From Acidobacteriota bacterium (GTDB lineage Bacteria > Acidobacteriota > Thermoanaerobaculia > Multivoradales > JAHEKO01), in the NCBI GenBank assembly GCA_027296385.1, contig JAPUJD010000178.1, positions 1 through 8,782 of the forward strand: a DNA stretch of 8,782 nucleotides. Reading direction: 5' to 3'. How positions within the stretch are numbered: position 1 is the stretch's first letter; the number at the start of each line of letters is the position of its first letter. The translations under genes and the position numbers were made by a program. The notes under the pieces are model-generated. The model worked only from the letters and a program-made list of their open reading frames with translations. It searched no databases and was not told the origin of the DNA. This document shows, one piece after another, positions 5,859 to 8,782 of the stretch.

Positions 5859-6278
5859 GTGACAGAACGCTCGGGCACGAACTCACGGCACGCCGATCTG
5901 CGCGTGGCGGAGATCCTCGGGCAGGTGCGGGCCGGCGTCCGTCAGCGCCAGGCTGAGCTCGCGACCCTGGACTCGGAGCTGCGCGACCTGCCCCCAACGC
6001 TCGCCCGAGTGCAGGATCTGCAGTATATCGAGGAGCCCGACTGCGTCTCCCATCGACCGATCGTCGGACGCGTCATCGTGCTCGCCAAGAAGTTCGTCTA
6101 CCAAGCTTTCATGAAGTGGTTCATGAGCTCGTTGATCGAGCAGCAAAACGCCTTCAACCGGGCCTCGACTCAGGCGCTGCGCGATCTCTTCGAGCGCCAA
6201 AGGGATCTCGCCAAGGAGACCCGCCGCCTGGCGGCAGCGGTCGAACGCGAAGCGAGCAAAGCGCCGGACGCGAGCTGA
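5859..6278 (+). CDS. Small protein resembling the N-terminal region of polysaccharide-cluster methyltransferases
   Basis: The protein has 139 residues and no catalytic domain. The start GTG 5859 has GAGG 6 nt upstream. Residues 15-45 form a charged helix (VAEILGQVRAGVRQRQAEL). Residues 60-100 follow the pattern EEPDCVSHRPIVGRVIVLAKKFVYQAFMKWFM and then EQQNAFN, and the end (102-132) is a coiled-coil-like helix. From my knowledge of surface-polysaccharide loci, a segment of this form (SHR, GRxIVxAKK, a basic amphipathic stretch, then EQQNxFN) often precedes SAM-dependent methyltransferase or glycosyltransferase domains. Here it stands alone, which suggests a membrane-surface adaptor or a remnant of a longer gene. 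The amphipathic stretch at 70-92 could lie on the inner membrane. It is followed after 26 bp by the first glycosyltransferase gene, so it is probably in the same operon. Function is unproven. Confidence 0.75.
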   Translation: MTERSGTNSRHADLRVAEILGQVRAGVRQRQAELATLDSELRDLPPTLARVQDLQYIEEPDCVSHRPIVGRVIVLAKKFVYQAFMKWFMSSLIEQQNAFNRASTQALRDLFERQRDLAKETRRLAAAVEREASKAPDAS

Positions 6279-6304
6279 CGGCGAACCGCGGCAGCGTTCT
6301 CATC

Positions 6305-7348
6305 ATGCGAATCTGCATCTGCGCCACCCAGATACCGTTTTCGCGCGGCGGCGCAGAGATCCACGTCGAGTCGCTCCATCGCGAGCTCCTGAAGCGGGAC
6401 TTCGACGCCGAGCTGGTCACCGTGCCGTTCAGCTGGAACCCCCGGCTCCAGATACTCAAGAGTGCCGTCGCCTGGCGTCTGCTCGATCTCGAGACGATGG
6501 GCGGCGCGGCGGTGGACCTGGTGATCGCGACCCGCTTCCCGTCCTACATGATCGAGCATGCCAACAAGGTGGTGTGGCTGATCCACCAGTTTCGCCAGGT
6601 CTATGATCTGTTCGGCACGCCCTACAGCGACTTCGAGGACAGCCCGGAGGATCGTTCGATCATCGACAAGGTCCGTCGAATGGACAACCGCGCGCTGTCC
6701 GAAGCACGCGGCCTCTACACCAACGCCGCCAACACGGCAGCACGGCTGAAGCAATTCAACGGCCTCGACGCCACTCCCCTCCACGTACCGCCGCAGCTTG
6801 GCGACGACTACCGGGAGGGTCCCTTCGGCGACTACCTGTTCTCGGCTGGACGCCTAGACCGGATGAAGCGTGTCGACCTTCTGATCGAGACCATGCGGCA
6901 CGTCGAAAGCGAAGTGCGATGCAAGATCGCCGGCATCGGCCCGGAACGCGAAGCCTTGGCGGAGAAGATCGCCCGCGCCGGGCTCGCCGACCGAGTCGAG
7001 CTGCTCGGCTGGGTCGACGACGCGACCCTCCTCGAGCTCTACGCCAACAGCCTGGCCGTCTTCTACGCCCCCTACGACGAGGACTACGGCTATATCACCG
7101 TCGAGGCCTTCAAATCGGGCAAGCCCGTCCTGACGGCGACCGACTCGGGCGGCGTGCTCGAGTTCGTCGAGGAGGGTCGCACCGGCTTCATCTGCGAGCC
7201 CGATTCCCCAGCCAGCTTCGCCCGCCGCGTCGACGAGCTGTTCGCCGATCGCGAGAGGGCCGCAGAGCTCGGCAGGGCGGGCGCCGCAAGGGTGGTGGAG
7301 ATCACCTGGGACCGCGTCATCGAGACGCTCACCGGGAGGCAGGATTGA
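6305..7348 (+). CDS. GT4-family glycosyltransferase
   Basis: This is a retaining GT-B glycosyltransferase of family GT4, 347 residues, which moves a sugar from a nucleotide donor to a growing glycan or lipid-linked acceptor at the cytoplasmic face of the membrane. The N-terminal acceptor lobe begins MRICICATQIPF with the GGAE loop (15-18). The C-terminal donor lobe starts near 177 with YLFSAGRLDRMKRVDLLI, containing the phosphate-binding Arg183 and Lys188. The GT4 E-x7-E motif is intact: Glu259 and Glu267 in EDYGYITVE, followed by AFKSGKPVLTATDSGGVLE. ATG 6305 fits the start of the Rossmann strand; no good ribosome site is visible, so coupling to the gene ending 26 bp upstream is likely. Sugar and linkage cannot be read from the sequence. 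The neighbours indicate a role in O-antigen, capsule or other exported polysaccharide. Confidence 0.92.
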   Translation: MRICICATQIPFSRGGAEIHVESLHRELLKRDFDAELVTVPFSWNPRLQILKSAVAWRLLDLETMGGAAVDLVIATRFPSYMIEHANKVVWLIHQFRQVYDLFGTPYSDFEDSPEDRSIIDKVRRMDNRALSEARGLYTNAANTAARLKQFNGLDATPLHVPPQLGDDYREGPFGDYLFSAGRLDRMKRVDLLIETMRHVESEVRCKIAGIGPEREALAEKIARAGLADRVELLGWVDDATLLELYANSLAVFYAPYDEDYGYITVEAFKSGKPVLTATDSGGVLEFVEEGRTGFICEPDSPASFARRVDELFADRERAAELGRAGAARVVEITWDRVIETLTGRQD

Positions 7349-8715
7349 GGCGGATCGCCTTTCTCAGCCCCCTACCACCCGCCACGTCGGGCATCGCCGA
7401 CTACAGTGGCGAGCTGGTGCCGGCGCTGGCCCGGCACTGCGAGATCGACCTCTTCACCGAGCACGCCGAAGAAACTGACACCTTGCTGGCGCAGAGCTTT
7501 GCCGTGCGATCGCTCGACGACTTCCGGGCGGCAGACCGACGCCGTCCCTACTCCGGTGTCGTCTACCAGATAGGCAACGGCGCAGCTCACCACGGAGCGA
7601 TCTACCGCACGCTGCTCCAACGCCCCGGCATCGTCGTTCTCCACGAGTACATGCTCCACCACCTGATGCGCGACCTCGCTCTGGAGCACGGCGGCAAGGC
7701 CGCCTTCGTCGAGGAAATGCGCTATTGCTACGGCGGGACCGGCTTGGCGATGGCCGGCCGCCTGCTGCACGCGAACGACCTGCCCGAGATGTGGACCTAT
7801 CCGTTGTTCGAACGCCTCGTCGACGCGGCGCAGGGGCTCATCGTGCACAGCCGGGCCACTCGCGACCGCGTGCTCGCGAGCCGGCCCGACACCCGCATCG
7901 TGATCGTGCCTCATCATCTGAGTCTGCACGATGCAGCCGCGGGCGGACCGGAGGTCCGCGCCCGCCTGCTCTCCCAGCTCGGTATCGATGTGGAGGCGTT
8001 CGTCGTCGCATCCTTCGGACATCTCAACCCCGCCAAGCGTCTCGATGTGTCGCTGCGCGCCTTCGCGCGCTTCCGGCAGAGCCATCCGCAAGCGGTCTAC
8101 CTGCTCGTGGGAGAGGTTGCACACGCCTACTCCGAGCTCGACGAGCTGCTGCTCGGCGAGCTCGGCCAGGGAGTGGTCACCACCGGCCGAGTGCCACTCG
8201 ATACCCTGCTCCAGCACATGGCGCACTGCGACGTGGCCGTCAACCTGCGCCACCCCACCGGTGGTGAGACCTCCGGCGCCTGCTTGCGACTGCTCGGTCT
8301 CGGACGGGCGGTCGTGGTCACCGACGCCGGCTGGTTCTCTGAGATCCCCGACGACTGCTGCGCCAAGATCCCCCTGGGAGACGCCGAGGAGGAGACGTTG
8401 TTCGCCCTGCTCGAAGCGCTGGCCGACCACGAGCCGTTGCGCCGCGCGATGCAGGCCAACGCGGCGCGGTGGGCGGCGAGCCAGCATCGCCTGGAGGACA
8501 GCGCCAGCGACTATGCCGCCTTCATCGATGAGGTCGCGGACACTGCGCCCGAGGCCTATCTCGCCGTGCCGCCGCTGGCGCCGGAACCCACCGACGATGT
8601 GACCACGCCCCTGATCGCCGAGATCTCGCGCGCCCTGGGCGACCTCGGCTTCCAGGAGCGGGATACGGAGATTCACCAAGCTCTCGCGGCGGCCCTCGTC
8701 AGCCTCGACCTCTAG
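7345..8715 (+). CDS. Second GT4-type glycosyltransferase, TTG start
   Basis: This is a GT-B glycosyltransferase of 456 residues. The start is TTG 7345, overlapping the previous gene's stop as TTGA, with GGGAGG 5 nt upstream; no ATG fits, and the open frame further upstream is only the shadow of the first transferase. The N-terminus FLSPLPPATSGIADYSGELV (6-25) is the signature seen in polysaccharide-cluster GT4 enzymes. The donor lobe begins around 219 with VVASFGHLNPAKRLDVSLRAF, including Lys231 and Arg232. The donor-site segment is RHPTGGETSGACLRLLGLG (302-320), then VVVTDAGWFSEIPD. Counting from Glu308, the second Glu of the usual E-x7-E is replaced (Leu316), as occurs in this GETSG subgroup. 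About 60 C-terminal residues extend past the fold (Pro-rich linker near 408-417, then a helix). It is co-translated with the first transferase and probably acts next on the same glycan. Confidence 0.92.
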   Translation: MRRIAFLSPLPPATSGIADYSGELVPALARHCEIDLFTEHAEETDTLLAQSFAVRSLDDFRAADRRRPYSGVVYQIGNGAAHHGAIYRTLLQRPGIVVLHEYMLHHLMRDLALEHGGKAAFVEEMRYCYGGTGLAMAGRLLHANDLPEMWTYPLFERLVDAAQGLIVHSRATRDRVLASRPDTRIVIVPHHLSLHDAAAGGPEVRARLLSQLGIDVEAFVVASFGHLNPAKRLDVSLRAFARFRQSHPQAVYLLVGEVAHAYSELDELLLGELGQGVVTTGRVPLDTLLQHMAHCDVAVNLRHPTGGETSGACLRLLGLGRAVVVTDAGWFSEIPDDCCAKIPLGDAEEETLFALLEALADHEPLRRAMQANAARWAASQHRLEDSASDYAAFIDEVADTAPEAYLAVPPLAPEPTDDVTTPLIAEISRALGDLGFQERDTEIHQALAAALVSLDL

Positions 8716-8782
8716 AGATCAGGTCCATCAAGGAAACCATCTCGAGCGCGGCCAGGCCCGATTCGTACCCCTTGTTGGCGTA
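8699..8782 (-). CDS. ribH: 6,7-dimethyl-8-ribityllumazine synthase, 3' end only
   Basis: The minus strand from the right edge reads YANKGYESGLAALEMVSL, then MDLISRGRG and a TGA at 8701-8699, giving 27 residues. The NKGYE-x3-AxxALEM pattern is the C-terminal helix of lumazine synthase, the riboflavin-pathway enzyme that condenses a ribitylaminopyrimidine with dihydroxybutanone phosphate and usually forms cytoplasmic 60-mers or pentamers. The rest of the gene lies outside the window. It converges on the second glycosyltransferase gene, and the two coding ends overlap by 17 bp (8699-8715), leaving no room for a terminator between them. The fragment is short, but the motif is distinctive. Confidence 0.82.
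   Translation of the reverse strand, partial: YANKGYESGLAALEMVSLMDLISRGRG

Noticed and set aside
7372..8679. Long minus-strand open frame of 435 codons opposite the second glycosyltransferase
   Set aside because: It is the antisense shadow of a strongly supported GT4 gene; the peptide has no family pattern and is open because of high GC at third positions.

Overview
The window looks like chromosomal DNA from a high-GC, Gram-negative-type bacterium. Supporting signs are strong G/C preference at third codon positions, periplasmic proteins with signal peptides, a c-type cytochrome, and GT4 sugar transferases of the surface-polysaccharide kind. An Acidobacteriota-like or similar soil/sediment lineage would fit, but nothing here fixes the taxonomy. 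No tRNA, rRNA, CRISPR array, transposase or integrase was found.

Left part (1-254): the 3' end of an unrecognised plus-strand gene runs off the left edge. A perfect 15-bp inverted repeat has one arm lying exactly on that edge.

Minus-strand operon (4596 down to 255): four tightly packed genes, transcribed right to left. They are a large exported di-haem cytochrome c peroxidase/MauG-type protein, a PhnD-like periplasmic binding protein, a PhnC-like ABC ATPase and a PhnE-like permease. The ends overlap or nearly touch, so they should be co-transcribed and translationally coupled. The three ABC genes make a complete phosphonate/phosphite-class importer. No C-P lyase, phosphonatase or phosphite dehydrogenase gene is beside it; its partner is a periplasmic di-haem redox enzyme, so the real substrate is open. 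The binding protein also lacks the His usually found in the anion pocket.

Middle (4597-5858): a 268-bp divergent intergenic region carries a candidate promoter for the operon. It is followed on the plus strand by a dodecin of a variant type and a small three-helix membrane protein whose true start is probably a non-standard codon. A 314-bp gene-free stretch then holds a strongly self-complementary element (5574-5689) that resembles a dispersed structured repeat or an RNA.

Right part (5859-8782): a plus-strand sugar-transfer cluster holds a small protein resembling the N-terminal region of polysaccharide-cluster methyltransferases and two GT4 glycosyltransferases, the second starting with TTG across the stop of the first. 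It meets, tail to tail with a 17-bp overlap, the 3' end of a lumazine synthase gene (ribH) entering from the right on the minus strand.

The most interesting items are the di-haem enzyme/PhnDCE-like operon and the structured intergenic element.
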